From: Galactobacter valiniphilus
Lineage (GTDB): Bacteria; Actinomycetota; Actinomycetes; Actinomycetales; Micrococcaceae
DNA length: 64,000 bases
Direction of reading: 5' to 3'
NCBI RefSeq assembly: GCF_003575975.1
Contig: NZ_QQXK01000004.1
Coordinates: 98,357 to 162,356, forward strand
Part shown: one piece after another, positions 52,490-60,707 of the stretch
Position numbering within the stretch: position 1 is the first letter of the stretch
Layout of the letters: the number at the start of each line of letters is the position of its first letter
Notes under the pieces: model-generated
What the model saw: the letters and a program-made list of their open reading frames with translations, nothing else
What the model was told of the DNA's origin: nothing
The model's database searches: none
Made by a program: the position numbers and the translations under genes

Positions 52490-52798
52490 ATGACCCGCTT
52501 CGCCGTGGACGCGCCCACCGCCCTCCTGCTGCTGGAGGAGGGCCTGAGCGCGCCGGAGGGGCATCAGCTCGTGGGCACGGCGGCGCTGCGCTCCGACGTC
52601 TCGCGCTCCACCTCGTGGTCCATCGCCGAGACCCTCGGCTGGCACGACCCCACCGACGCCGAGATCCTCGCCGTGGCGCGCCTGCAGGCGGACGCCCTCG
52701 TGACGGCCTCGGCCCGACTCATGCAGGCCGCGGGCGAGCTCGAGCCGCCGCTGCCCGTCACGACCCCGGAGGAGTTCCTGGCCGCCCTGCGCCCCTAA
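52490..52798 (+). CDS. Small PIN-like protein of unknown function
   Basis: 102 residues. It opens RFAVDAPTALLLLEEGLS, with an Asp where PIN nucleases have their first acidic residue, and has PTDAEILAVARLQADALVTA in the second half, like the PIN motif TDAxxLALAxxxxxxLVTxD. The final catalytic Asp appears to be Ser (TASARL), so nuclease activity is doubtful. No antitoxin gene is next to it. It follows mutY by 45 nt and may be co-transcribed. The PIN assignment is by eye only. Confidence 0.55.
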   Translation: MTRFAVDAPTALLLLEEGLSAPEGHQLVGTAALRSDVSRSTSWSIAETLGWHDPTDAEILAVARLQADALVTASARLMQAAGELEPPLPVTTPEEFLAALRP

Positions 52799-52804
52799 GG
52801 TCGC

Positions 52805-53659
52805 TTAGGCCGCCGGCAGCGTCTGGGTGGGGCAGGAGGAGATCACGCGCGTGATGGCGTCCTTCTCGCCCTGCGTCATCCACAGCCCGTACTTGAGCTT
52901 CACGGCCGCCTGCCGCGCCACGTACGAGCAGCGGTAGCTCTTCTTGGGCGGCAGCCACGTGGCGGCGTCGCCGTCCGACTTGCGCGCATTGCTCGGCCCG
53001 TCCACGGCCAGCAGGTTCAGCGGGTCGTTGGCGAGCTGCTCGCGCTGGGCCTGGGTGAGCTCCTGGGCACCCTTCTGCCACGCGTCGGAGAGCGCCACGA
53101 CGTGATCGATCTGCACGGCCTGGCTCGTGCCCTGGCCGCGCACGAAGTGGATGGTCGTGCCCGTGTATGGCTCGGCCAGGGCGCCGGAGAGCACCACGCA
53201 CTCGCGCGTGCCCGGCTTGTACTTCACGGCCGTGAGGTCGCGGGCCAGGATGTCGTTGCGGGTGTCGCATCCGTTGCGGTCCACGTCCTTCCACGCGACC
53301 CCGAAGACCTCGGTGCGGACGTAGCCCGTCTTGGGGGCGCGGCCCTTGGTCGGGATCTGCTTCAGCGCGGCGGCCACGGTGGGCCGCCCGTCAACGCTGG
53401 CCGGGGCGCTCACGCTCGGCGCTGCCGCGGTGCTCGACGGCGCGGGCTTGGCCTGGGTGCTCGACGGCGCGGGGCTGGGTTGGGTGCCGGGCGTGCCGCC
53501 CGGCGCGGTGGTCGCCGTGGCGGCACCCGCCGTCGCGGAGCCCGTGGCGCCGTCGGCGCCGATCGGGAGGGTACCGAGGGCCGAGCAGGCGCTCAGACCG
53601 AGGGCTGAAACGAGAAGAAGGGGCAGGAGGGCACGGCGGGGGGAGCGGGGGAAGGGCAC
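52805..53659 (-). CDS. Secreted HNH/DUF1524-type endonuclease lipoprotein
   Basis: 284 residues. The signal peptide ends at lipobox LSAC (about Cys25), followed by an Ala/Thr/Pro linker of about 60 residues. The domain has EVFGVAWKDVDRNGCDTRND and the HNH core IDHVVALSDAWQKGAQ with DPLNLLAVDGPSNARKSDGD (His, Asn, Asn/Arg-Lys). It most likely is a surface-anchored nuclease for external DNA. GTG start; the ribosome-binding site is weak. It is convergent with the PIN-like gene, 6 nt apart. Confidence 0.87.
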   Translation of the reverse strand: MPFPRSPRRALLPLLLVSALGLSACSALGTLPIGADGATGSATAGAATATTAPGGTPGTQPSPAPSSTQAKPAPSSTAAAPSVSAPASVDGRPTVAAALKQIPTKGRAPKTGYVRTEVFGVAWKDVDRNGCDTRNDILARDLTAVKYKPGTRECVVLSGALAEPYTGTTIHFVRGQGTSQAVQIDHVVALSDAWQKGAQELTQAQREQLANDPLNLLAVDGPSNARKSDGDAATWLPPKKSYRCSYVARQAAVKLKYGLWMTQGEKDAITRVISSCPTQTLPAA

Positions 53660-53762
53660 TACTCAAGCTTTCAACGACACAAACAACCAATCCCTTGATT
53701 GTATTTGCAGCCCCCGACGTCTTGCTTTGCCCGGTCCCTTCCGGCGCCGCGCGAAAGGGCTT

Positions 53763-54281
53763 TCAGCTCAGGGTCGTGATCATGCGCGTGTTGCCGAGGG
53801 TGTTCTGCTTGACGCGCGCGAGGTCCAGGAACTCGGCCACGCCGTCGTCGGGCGAGCGCAGCAGCTCGGCAAAGACCTCCGGGTCCACGGCCGACTGTTC
53901 CGCCATGACCTCGAAGCCGTTGCGCTCGAAGAAGGGCACCTCGAAGGTCAGGCAGAAGACGCGGTGGATGCCCAGCTCGCGCGCGTCCTGCAGCAGCGCC
54001 TGCAGGATGCGATGCCCCGTCCCGGTGCCGCGGGTGGAGGGCGCCACGGCCAGCGTGCGCACCTCGGCGATGTCCTCCCACATGCAGTGCAGGGCGCCGC
54101 AGCCGATCACGTTGCCCTCGGCGTCCTCGGCCACCCGGAACTCCTGGATGGCCTCGTAGTAGGCCACGGCCTCCTTTTCCAGGAGGATGCGCTCGGCGGC
54201 ATAGGGGGACACGAGGGATCGGATGGCGTTGACGTCCTGCGAGCGCGCCTTGCGAATGGTGATCCCTGCTGTATTGTCCAT
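53763..54281 (-). CDS. GNAT amino-acid N-acetyltransferase (ArgA-like)
   Basis: 172 residues. TIRKARSQDVNAIRSLVSPY, YEAIQEFRVAED, GCGALHCMWEDIAEVRTLAV and the acetyl-CoA loop APSTRGTGTGHRIL, then CLTFEVPFFERNGFEVM, match the short ArgA type of actinobacteria (Mycobacterium Rv2747-like), which acetylates glutamate or glutamine for arginine synthesis. No other arg genes are near. The ATG at 54281 follows a GGGGG box. Confidence 0.88.
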   Translation of the reverse strand: MDNTAGITIRKARSQDVNAIRSLVSPYAAERILLEKEAVAYYEAIQEFRVAEDAEGNVIGCGALHCMWEDIAEVRTLAVAPSTRGTGTGHRILQALLQDARELGIHRVFCLTFEVPFFERNGFEVMAEQSAVDPEVFAELLRSPDDGVAEFLDLARVKQNTLGNTRMITTLS

Positions 54282-54358
54282 GCCCCCATGCTAGGACCGC
54301 CCGCCCGGCACGCCCCCCGCGTAGCCCCCAGCGCGGCGCTGTGTGACACTCACCTTTT

Positions 54359-54416
54359 GTCCGCGTACTGACCAGTAGGTCCGCCCGCAACACCCGCAAC
54401 GCCGGTTTTTCGGACC
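54359..54416 (+). repeat. 58-bp intergenic repeat, copy D
   Basis: Same 18-nt start, then A-GGTCCG, a variable middle and end GGTTTTTCGGACC; 58 bp. It lies between the GNAT gene and the clpC terminator, and no inverted partner is nearby. Confidence 0.88.
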
Positions 54417-54451
54417 ATCTCGGCCGCCCCCGCCTCCCCGGGCGCAACGCA

Positions 54452-54484
54452 ACGGGCGTCCACCTCGAAGAGGTGAGCGCCCGT
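54452..54484 (-). terminator. Terminator of clpC
   Basis: 15-bp arms ACGGGCGTCCACCTC/GAGGTGAGCGCCCGT with two mismatches and a GAA loop, 26 nt after the clpC stop. Confidence 0.75.
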
Positions 54485-54510
54485 CGTCGTGCTCTAGAAA
54501 CCGAGGGGGA

Positions 54511-57078
54511 TCACTCCCCCGCGCCAGCCTCCGGGGCGTGGCCATCGGCCGACTCGGCCGGGGCACCGGCCAGGATGGCGGCCTGCGAGAGCTCGCCCTC
54601 AAGCTGGCCCTGGCCGCCCGTGGCGGTGAAGGTGAAGCGGCGATCGTCGCCCTCGCCCTCGACGTCCACGTGAACGGTCTGGCCCGGCAGCACCTCGCCG
54701 AAGAGGATCTTCTCGGAGAGAACGTCCTCGATCTCGCGCTGGATGGTGCGGCGCAGCGGGCGGGCGCCCATGGACGGGTCGTAGCCCTTGTCCGCGAGCA
54801 GATCGCGCGCGGCCTGCGAGACCTCGAGCTGCATGGAACGCTCGTCGAGGCGCTTCTGCAGGCGGCCCGTGAACAGGTCCACGATCTGCACGATCTCCTC
54901 GTGGGTGAGCTGCGGGAAGACCACCACGTCGTCCACGCGGTTCAGGAACTCGGGGCGGAAGTGCTGACGCAGCTCCTCCTGCACCTTGGCCTGCATGCGC
55001 TCGTACCCGGTGCGGGCGTCCGTGGCCGACTGGAAGCCGGTCATGACGCCCTTGGAGATGTCCCGGGTGCCGAGGTTCGTGGTCATGATGATGATGGTGT
55101 TCTTGAAGTCCACCACGCGGCCCTGCGAGTCGGTCAGGCGACCGTCCTCGAGGATCTGCAGGAGCGAGTTGAAGAGGTCGGCGTGCGCCTTCTCCACCTC
55201 GTCGAACAGGACCACGGAGAACGGGCAACGGCGGACCTTCTCGGTGAGCTGGCCGCCCTCCTCGTAGCCGACGTAGCCGGGAGGGGCGCCGAAGAGGCGC
55301 GAGACCGTGTGCTTCTCCGAGTACTCGGACATGTCCAGGGTGATGAGGGCGTCCTCGTCACCGAAGAGGAACTCGGCGAGGGCCTTGGCCAGCTCGGTCT
55401 TACCGACGCCCGTGGGGCCGGCAAAGATGAACGAGCCGCCGGGGCGGTTGGGGTCCTTGAGGCCGGCGCGCGTGCGGCGGATGGAGCGGGCGATCGACTT
55501 GATCGCCTCGTCCTGGCCGATGACGCGCTTGTGCAGCTCGTCCTCCATGTTCAGCAGGCGCGAGGACTCCTCCTCGGTCAGCTGGACCACCGGGATGCCG
55601 GTCGAGGACGCGAGGACCTCGGCGATCATCTCGGCGTTGACCTCGGCGACATCGTCCAGGTCGCCGTTCTTCCAAGCGCGCTCCTTGTCGGCGCGCTCCG
55701 CGGTGAGCTTCTGCTCCTTGTCGCGCAGCTCGGCGGCACCCTCGAAGTCCTGCGCGTCGATCGCGGCTTCCTTCTCGCGGCGCACCTCGGCGATGGACTC
55801 GTCCATCTCCTTGAGGGCCGGCGGGGCGGTCATGCGCTGGATGCGCAGGCGGGCTCCGGCCTCGTCGATGAGATCGACGGCCTTATCCGGGAGGAAGCGA
55901 TCCGAAATGTAGCGGTGCGCCAGCGAGGCGGCCGACTGCAGTGCGTCGTCCGTGATGGAGACGCGGTGGTGCGCCTCGTAGCGATCGCGCAGGCCGCGCA
56001 GGATCTCCACGGTGAGCTCCACGGAGGGCTCGGCGACCTGGATCGGCTGGAAGCGGCGCTCCAGCGCGGCGTCCTTCTCGATGTGCTTGCGGTATTCATC
56101 CAGCGTGGTGGCGCCGATGGTCTGCAGCTCGCCGCGGGCCAGCATGGGCTTCAGGATCGAGGCCGCGTCGATGGCACCCTCGGCGGCACCGGCACCCACG
56201 AGGGTGTGGATCTCGTCGATGAAGAGGATGATGTCGCCGCGCGTGCGGATCTCCTTGAGCACCTTCTTCAGGCGCTCCTCGAAGTCACCGCGGTAGCGGG
56301 AGCCGGCCACGAGGGAGCCGAGGTCAAGCGTGTAGAGCTGCTTGTCCTTGATGGTCTCCGGCACGTCGCCGCGCACGATCGCCTGGGCGAGGCCCTCGAC
56401 GACGGCGGTCTTGCCGACGCCGGGCTCACCGATCAGCACGGGGTTGTTCTTGGTGCGGCGCGAGAGGACCTGCATGACGCGCTCCATCTCGTGGGAGCGG
56501 CCGATGACCGGGTCCAGCTTGCCCTCGCGCGCGGCGGCGGTGAGGTTGCGGCCGAACTGGTCCAGGACCACGGAGCCGGCCGGGGTGCCCTCGGACTGGC
56601 CGCCGGAGGACACGCCTGCGCCGGCCTTCTCCTGGCCACCCTGGTAGCCGGAGATGAGCTGGATGACCTGCTGGCGCACGGCCTGCGAGTCGGCGCCGAG
56701 CTTGGCCAGCACCTGGGCGGCCACGCCCTCACCCTCGCGGATCAGGCCGAGCAGGATGTGCTCGGTGCCGATGTAGTTGTGGCCGAGCTGCAGGGCCTCG
56801 CGCAGCGAGAGCTCCAGCACCTTCTTCGCGCGGGGGGTGAAGGGGATGTGACCGGTGGGGGCCTGCTGGCCCTGGCCGATGATCTCCTGCACCTGCTCGC
56901 GCACGGCGCCGAGCGAGATGTTGAGGGCCTCGAGGGCCTTGGCTGCGACGCCCTCGCCCTCGTGGATCAGGCCGAGCAGGATGTGCTCGGTCCCGATGTA
57001 GTTGTGGTTGAGCATGCGCGCCTCTTCTTGGGCGAGCACAACAACGCGACGAGCACGGTCGGTAAATCTCTCGAACAT
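54511..57078 (-). CDS. clpC: ATP-dependent protease ATPase ClpC
   Basis: 855 residues. Two N-terminal Clp repeats (each with [14 protein letters not shown]), AAA domain 1 with Walker A GEPGVGKT (217-224), a coiled UVR-like middle region, and AAA domain 2 with Walker A GPTGVGKT (554-561). It unfolds substrates for the ClpP protease. MFERFTDRA at 57078 is the right start: AAGGAG is 7 nt before it, but only 1 nt from the ATG two codons upstream. The adjoining lsr2 and lysS genes are its usual actinobacterial neighbours. Confidence 0.97.
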   Translation of the reverse strand: MFERFTDRARRVVVLAQEEARMLNHNYIGTEHILLGLIHEGEGVAAKALEALNISLGAVREQVQEIIGQGQQAPTGHIPFTPRAKKVLELSLREALQLGHNYIGTEHILLGLIREGEGVAAQVLAKLGADSQAVRQQVIQLISGYQGGQEKAGAGVSSGGQSEGTPAGSVVLDQFGRNLTAAAREGKLDPVIGRSHEMERVMQVLSRRTKNNPVLIGEPGVGKTAVVEGLAQAIVRGDVPETIKDKQLYTLDLGSLVAGSRYRGDFEERLKKVLKEIRTRGDIILFIDEIHTLVGAGAAEGAIDAASILKPMLARGELQTIGATTLDEYRKHIEKDAALERRFQPIQVAEPSVELTVEILRGLRDRYEAHHRVSITDDALQSAASLAHRYISDRFLPDKAVDLIDEAGARLRIQRMTAPPALKEMDESIAEVRREKEAAIDAQDFEGAAELRDKEQKLTAERADKERAWKNGDLDDVAEVNAEMIAEVLASSTGIPVVQLTEEESSRLLNMEDELHKRVIGQDEAIKSIARSIRRTRAGLKDPNRPGGSFIFAGPTGVGKTELAKALAEFLFGDEDALITLDMSEYSEKHTVSRLFGAPPGYVGYEEGGQLTEKVRRCPFSVVLFDEVEKAHADLFNSLLQILEDGRLTDSQGRVVDFKNTIIIMTTNLGTRDISKGVMTGFQSATDARTGYERMQAKVQEELRQHFRPEFLNRVDDVVVFPQLTHEEIVQIVDLFTGRLQKRLDERSMQLEVSQAARDLLADKGYDPSMGARPLRRTIQREIEDVLSEKILFGEVLPGQTVHVDVEGEGDDRRFTFTATGGQGQLEGELSQAAILAGAPAESADGHAPEAGAGE

Positions 57079-57190
57079 GCGCATACTCCTTACGACTGAC
57101 TTGCTCTCGATGCTACGCAGTCGCGCCCCAGCGTGGGTGCCTGTTCGCCACGGGGCGAACGGTCGGCGCTGCGGCCGTTCGCGACGAACG

Positions 57191-57493
57191 TCAGCGCGAG
57201 CCGTGGGCCTTGCGGTAAGCGCTGATGATGTCCTGATTCAGGCGGCCGCGATCGGAAACCGAGAAGCCCTTCTTCTGCGCCCAGGAACGGATCTCCGAGG
57301 CGTCCTCGGCCGAGAAGGGCGTGGCCCGGCGACCGGCCTTGATGTAGGGGGCGAGGAGCTCGCGTAGTTCATCCGCGTGCTTGTCCGAGAGGTCAACCTC
57401 GTAGTGCAGCCCGTCGATGCCGAACTTCACGGTGTCGGCCGCGACGGAGCCGTCCATGTCGTCGATCAACGAGACCTCTACCTTGCGCGCCAT
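57191..57493 (-). CDS. lsr2: Nucleoid-associated protein Lsr2
   Basis: 100 residues. The N-terminal dimerisation domain MARKVEVSLIDDMDGSVAAD to YEVDLSDKHADELR is linked to the DNA-binding domain SEIRSWAQKKGFSVSDRGRL, whose RGR inserts into the minor groove of AT-rich DNA. It silences AT-rich and foreign genes, as H-NS does. AAGGAG is 7 nt before the ATG. The upstream region is the most AT-rich of the window, which fits autoregulation. Confidence 0.96.
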   Translation of the reverse strand: MARKVEVSLIDDMDGSVAADTVKFGIDGLHYEVDLSDKHADELRELLAPYIKAGRRATPFSAEDASEIRSWAQKKGFSVSDRGRLNQDIISAYRKAHGSR

Positions 57494-57790
57494 GTCGTTC
57501 TCCTTCTTGCGGAACAGCCTTCCGATGACAGGAACAGGAAGGAAGACTGTCAACAAAACATGTGGACAAACGGCACCTTATCCACTAATCAACACGGTGT
57601 CATCGCGTTGCCGGAAGGGCATTCTTGTCCGCTTCTTTCCCTCGAAAGATGAAGACAGCGTCGGAAACTCGTTTTCCGCGAGCTGATGCGGTTTTTTACT
57701 TCTCCGTACGGCGGAATAAAGAATGTCGAATGAGAATTGTGTCGAAAAGATTCTTCTACGCCCGCGGGGCGCCGCGGGCCGGGCGCACGG
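57494..57790. promoter_or_regulatory. AT-rich lsr2 upstream region with two DnaA-box-like sites
   Basis: About 300 nt without a gene, with lower GC than anything nearby, so a likely Lsr2 target. Two 9-mers close to actinobacterial DnaA boxes stand 8 nt apart: TGTGGACAA at 57561-57569 (reverse of TTGTCCACA) and TTATCCACT at 57578-57586. Tracts such as GGTTTTTTAC and GGAATAAAGAATG lie further up. Confidence 0.6.
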
Positions 57791-57833
57791 CGAGGGCGGG
57801 TGCCCTCCCTCACAGGGAGGGCACCCGCCCTCG
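57791..57833. terminator. Perfect 20-bp hairpin
   Basis: CGAGGGCGGGTGCCCTCCCT and its exact complement around a 3-nt loop. It lies between the lysS-downstream gene and lsr2 and probably ends the lysS transcript. The remaining stretch to 57922 holds one recurrent 13-mer at 57869. Confidence 0.85.
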
Positions 57834-57922
57834 TTCGCTTGCGTCGGACGCGCACCCGTCCGTCCACCGCCCGACGGCGCGCGGCCGGGGCCGGCCGGGA
57901 CGCGCCGTGGCGCGCCACGCGC

Positions 57923-58210
57923 CTAGGAGGCCTGGGCGCCGTCGTTCCCTTCGGAGGAACCGGAGGGACCGGCGGGACCGGAGGGACCGGCGGGACCGGC
58001 CGCGCCGCCCGCCCCCTCCGAGCCCTGGCGCCGCGCCTTGGCGGCGGCCAGGAGCTCCGCGTACTGCGCGTCGGCGCGGGCCTCCGCCTCGCGCTCGCGG
58101 CGATCGGCGTTGAAGATGCCGCGCATGACGAACCAGAAGAGCAGGGCCAGCACGATCGTCGGCAGGAGCACCTGCACGTACGGCATGACGGCGTCCCAGA
58201 AGGCTGCCAT
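57923..58210 (-). CDS. Small membrane protein with a collagen-like tail
   Basis: 95 residues, not assigned. One hydrophobic helix (VLLPTIVLALLFWFVMRGIF, about 14-33), a charged coiled helix (ADRREREAEARADAQYAELL), then a Gly-Pro-Ala/Ser tail, GPAGPSGPAGPSGSS. The gene starts 1 nt after the lysS stop, so it is translated from the same mRNA. Small proteins of this kind occur behind lysS in related actinobacteria; their role is unknown. Confidence 0.7.
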   Translation of the reverse strand: MAAFWDAVMPYVQVLLPTIVLALLFWFVMRGIFNADRREREAEARADAQYAELLAAAKARRQGSEGAGGAAGPAGPSGPAGPSGSSEGNDGAQAS

Positions 58211-58211
58211 G

Positions 58212-59729
58212 TCAGGCCTCGGGCTTCAGGAGCGGGAAGAGGATGGTCTCGCGGATGCCCACGTTGGTGAAGAGCATGACGAGGCGATCGATGCCCAGGC
58301 CCAGGCCGCCCATCGGCGGTGCGCCGTACTCGAGCGCGCGCAGGAAGTCCTCGTCCAGGCTCATGGCCTCATCGTCGCCGCCGGCGGCCAGGAGGGACTG
58401 CTCCGTGAGGCGCTCGCGCTGGATGACCGGGTCGATCAGCTCGGAGAACGCCGTGCCGCGCTCCATGCCGCCGATGATGAGGTCCCAGGCCTCGATCACG
58501 CCGGGCTTGGAGCGGTGCGGGCGGGCCAGCGGCTGCGCGGCCGGCGGGTAGTCGTAGACGAAGGTGGGGTTCAGGAGCGTGGGCTCCACGATCTCGCCGA
58601 AGAGCTCGATGACGATCTTCTCTGCGCCCCACTTGGGATCGAGCTTGACCTCGTGCTGCTCGGCGATGCCGCGCAGCACCTCCTCGGAGGTCCCCGGGGT
58701 GATCTCCTGCTCCACGGCCTCGGAGAGCGCCGGGTACACGGAGAGCCACTTCCACTCGCCGTCCAGGTCGATGGTGCCGGCCGGCGTCTCGATCTGACGA
58801 CCCGCGCCGATCGCGTCGGCGGCGGCCAGGACCATTTCCTTCATGCGCGCGGCGAGGACAAACTGATCGCCGTAGGCCTCGTAGCACTCGAGGGTGGTGA
58901 ACTCCGGGGAGTGAGTGGAGTCCACGCCCTCGTTGCGGAAGATGCGGCCGATCTCGTAGACGCGGTCGATGCCGCCCACCACGGTGCGCTTGAGGTACAG
59001 CTCGGTGGCGATGCGCAGCGTCATGTCCTGGTCAAAGGCATTCATGTGCGTCGTGAACGGGCGGGCCGATGCGCCGCCGTGCACCAGCTGCAGCATGGGG
59101 GTCTCGACCTCGACGTAGTCGTGGGAGTCCAGCACGGAGCGGATGGCCTTGGTGATCTTGGAGCGCTTGTAGATCATCTCGCGGGCCTCGTCACGCACGA
59201 TGAGATCGGCGTAGCGCTGGCGCACGCGGGTCTCCTCGTTGAGGTCGGCGTGCAGCACCGGCAGCGGGCGCAGCGCCTTGCTCGCCATGGTCCACTCGGT
59301 GGCCATGATGGAGAGCTCGCCGCGGCGCGAGGAGATGACGCGGCCCTTGATGAAGACGTGGTCGCCCAGGTCAACGAGGTGCTTGAAGGCGTCCAGGGAC
59401 TCCTGGCCCACCTCGGCGAGGGAGAGCATGACCTGCAGGCGCGTGCCGGCGCCCTCGGGGCCGCCCTCCTGGAGGGTCGCGAAGCAGAGCTTGCCGGTGT
59501 TGCGCTGGAACACCACACGGGCCACGACGCCCACAACGTCCTCGGTCTCCTCGCCGGGGGCGAGGTGCTCCCACAGCTCGCGGACCTGGAGGAGGGAATG
59601 GGTGCGCGGCACGCCAACGGGGTAGGCCTGGCCACCTGCGGCGATGATCTCCGCACGCTTGGCCATGCGCACCGCACGCTGGTCGTTGTTGTCCACGGCC
59701 TGGGTATCGATCGTCTGCTCTGCGCTCAC
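58212..59729 (-). CDS. lysS: Lysyl-tRNA synthetase, class II
   Basis: 505 residues. An OB-fold anticodon domain (VVGVVARVVFQRNTGKLCFA) is followed by the class II core: motif 1 around KITKAIRSVLDSHDYVEVET, motif 2 FRNEGVDSTHSPEFTTLECY, motif 3 GLGLGIDRLVMLFTN. It charges tRNA-Lys; one such tRNA is at 33712. The GTG at 59729 is the start. Confidence 0.97.
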   Translation of the reverse strand: MSAEQTIDTQAVDNNDQRAVRMAKRAEIIAAGGQAYPVGVPRTHSLLQVRELWEHLAPGEETEDVVGVVARVVFQRNTGKLCFATLQEGGPEGAGTRLQVMLSLAEVGQESLDAFKHLVDLGDHVFIKGRVISSRRGELSIMATEWTMASKALRPLPVLHADLNEETRVRQRYADLIVRDEAREMIYKRSKITKAIRSVLDSHDYVEVETPMLQLVHGGASARPFTTHMNAFDQDMTLRIATELYLKRTVVGGIDRVYEIGRIFRNEGVDSTHSPEFTTLECYEAYGDQFVLAARMKEMVLAAADAIGAGRQIETPAGTIDLDGEWKWLSVYPALSEAVEQEITPGTSEEVLRGIAEQHEVKLDPKWGAEKIVIELFGEIVEPTLLNPTFVYDYPPAAQPLARPHRSKPGVIEAWDLIIGGMERGTAFSELIDPVIQRERLTEQSLLAAGGDDEAMSLDEDFLRALEYGAPPMGGLGLGIDRLVMLFTNVGIRETILFPLLKPEA

Positions 59730-59786
59730 GGTTCACCATTCTACCGGCGCGGGGCCCGCCCCGGGGCGGGTCGTAGGGTAGGGCAC

Positions 59787-60707
59787 ATGGTGCTGCTCAT
59801 GGGGGTGCGGACCGGGCGCAGAATTCAGATGCCCGACGGCGTGGCGTTGCGTGCCGATGTTCACTCACCGCGGCGCTCGCTGGGGCGAGCGCCGCTGGTT
59901 CTGGTGCACGGGACGCTCGTCTCGCGGCGCGACTACCGCGCCTTCGCTCCGCTGTTGGCGCGGGCCTGGGGCGGCGAGGTGATCGTCTACGACCGGCGTG
60001 GGCGCAGCGATGTGCTCCCGCAGCTGCCCGAACACTCGCTCGCCTCCGAGGCCGCCGATCTGGTGCACGTGGTCTCCGCCGTCGGCGCCGGCGGGGTGCT
60101 CGGCCACTCCTACGGCGGAACGGTGACGCTGTACGCCGCCGGCCAGGCGCCCGATGCGTGGCCGTGGGTCACCTACGACGCCGCGCTGAACCCGGGCGGC
60201 GTGCTGCAGGAGAAGTGGAAACCCGAGTTCCGCGAGTTCGTCGACGCCGGCGCCCTGGATGAGGGCTGGGCGCTGCTGGTGCAGGGCCTCGGCACGGCCG
60301 GCGCCGTCTCGCGCCTGCCCCTGCCGCTGCTGCGCGTGGCTGGCCACGCCCTCAGCTCCGCCACGCCCGTGGGCCGGCGCATGTATGCCGCCCTGCCCGG
60401 CTCACTGCGGGAGATGGAGTCGATCCTGCAGCAGACCGCCCCCTTCCCTCTGCCCCGCCGCGGGCTCATGCTCAACGGCGGCCTCTCCCCCGATTACTTC
60501 CACGACGCCAGCGCCGCCGTGACGCTCTCCCGTCCAGGCATCGACCACCTGAGCCTGCCCGGCCTGCTGCACAACGGGGTCATGCTGCCGCTGACCTCGC
60601 TGGCCCGGCTCGTGGTGCGCGGCCTGCTGCGCCACCCCGCCGGACTGACCTTCCCCACCCCCACCCACGCCGGGCCGAGGCCCGCAGAGCAGGAGCCCGA
60701 GCAGTGA
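59787..60707 (+). CDS. Alpha/beta hydrolase 1 of a tandem pair
   Basis: 306 residues. APLVLVHGTLVSRRDYRAFA (HG oxyanion), VIVYDRRGRSDVLPQLPEHS, and GVLGHSYGGTVTLYAAGQ with nucleophile Ser in GHSYGG; a C-terminal His is in IDHLSLPGLLHNG. No signal peptide. The next gene encodes a paralogue and overlaps by 4 nt (GTGA). AGGGTAGGG precedes the ATG. Substrate unknown. Confidence 0.83.
   Translation: MVLLMGVRTGRRIQMPDGVALRADVHSPRRSLGRAPLVLVHGTLVSRRDYRAFAPLLARAWGGEVIVYDRRGRSDVLPQLPEHSLASEAADLVHVVSAVGAGGVLGHSYGGTVTLYAAGQAPDAWPWVTYDAALNPGGVLQEKWKPEFREFVDAGALDEGWALLVQGLGTAGAVSRLPLPLLRVAGHALSSATPVGRRMYAALPGSLREMESILQQTAPFPLPRRGLMLNGGLSPDYFHDASAAVTLSRPGIDHLSLPGLLHNGVMLPLTSLARLVVRGLLRHPAGLTFPTPTHAGPRPAEQEPEQ

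Noticed and set aside
54538..57099. An 853-codon plus-strand frame opposite clpC
   Set aside because: Fully antisense to clpC, with low-complexity Leu/Val/Asp/Glu composition and no ribosome-binding site.
57561..57586. Replication origin because of the DnaA-box-like sites
   Set aside because: Only two boxes, no AT-rich unwinding cluster of the usual kind and no dnaA, dnaN or recF nearby.
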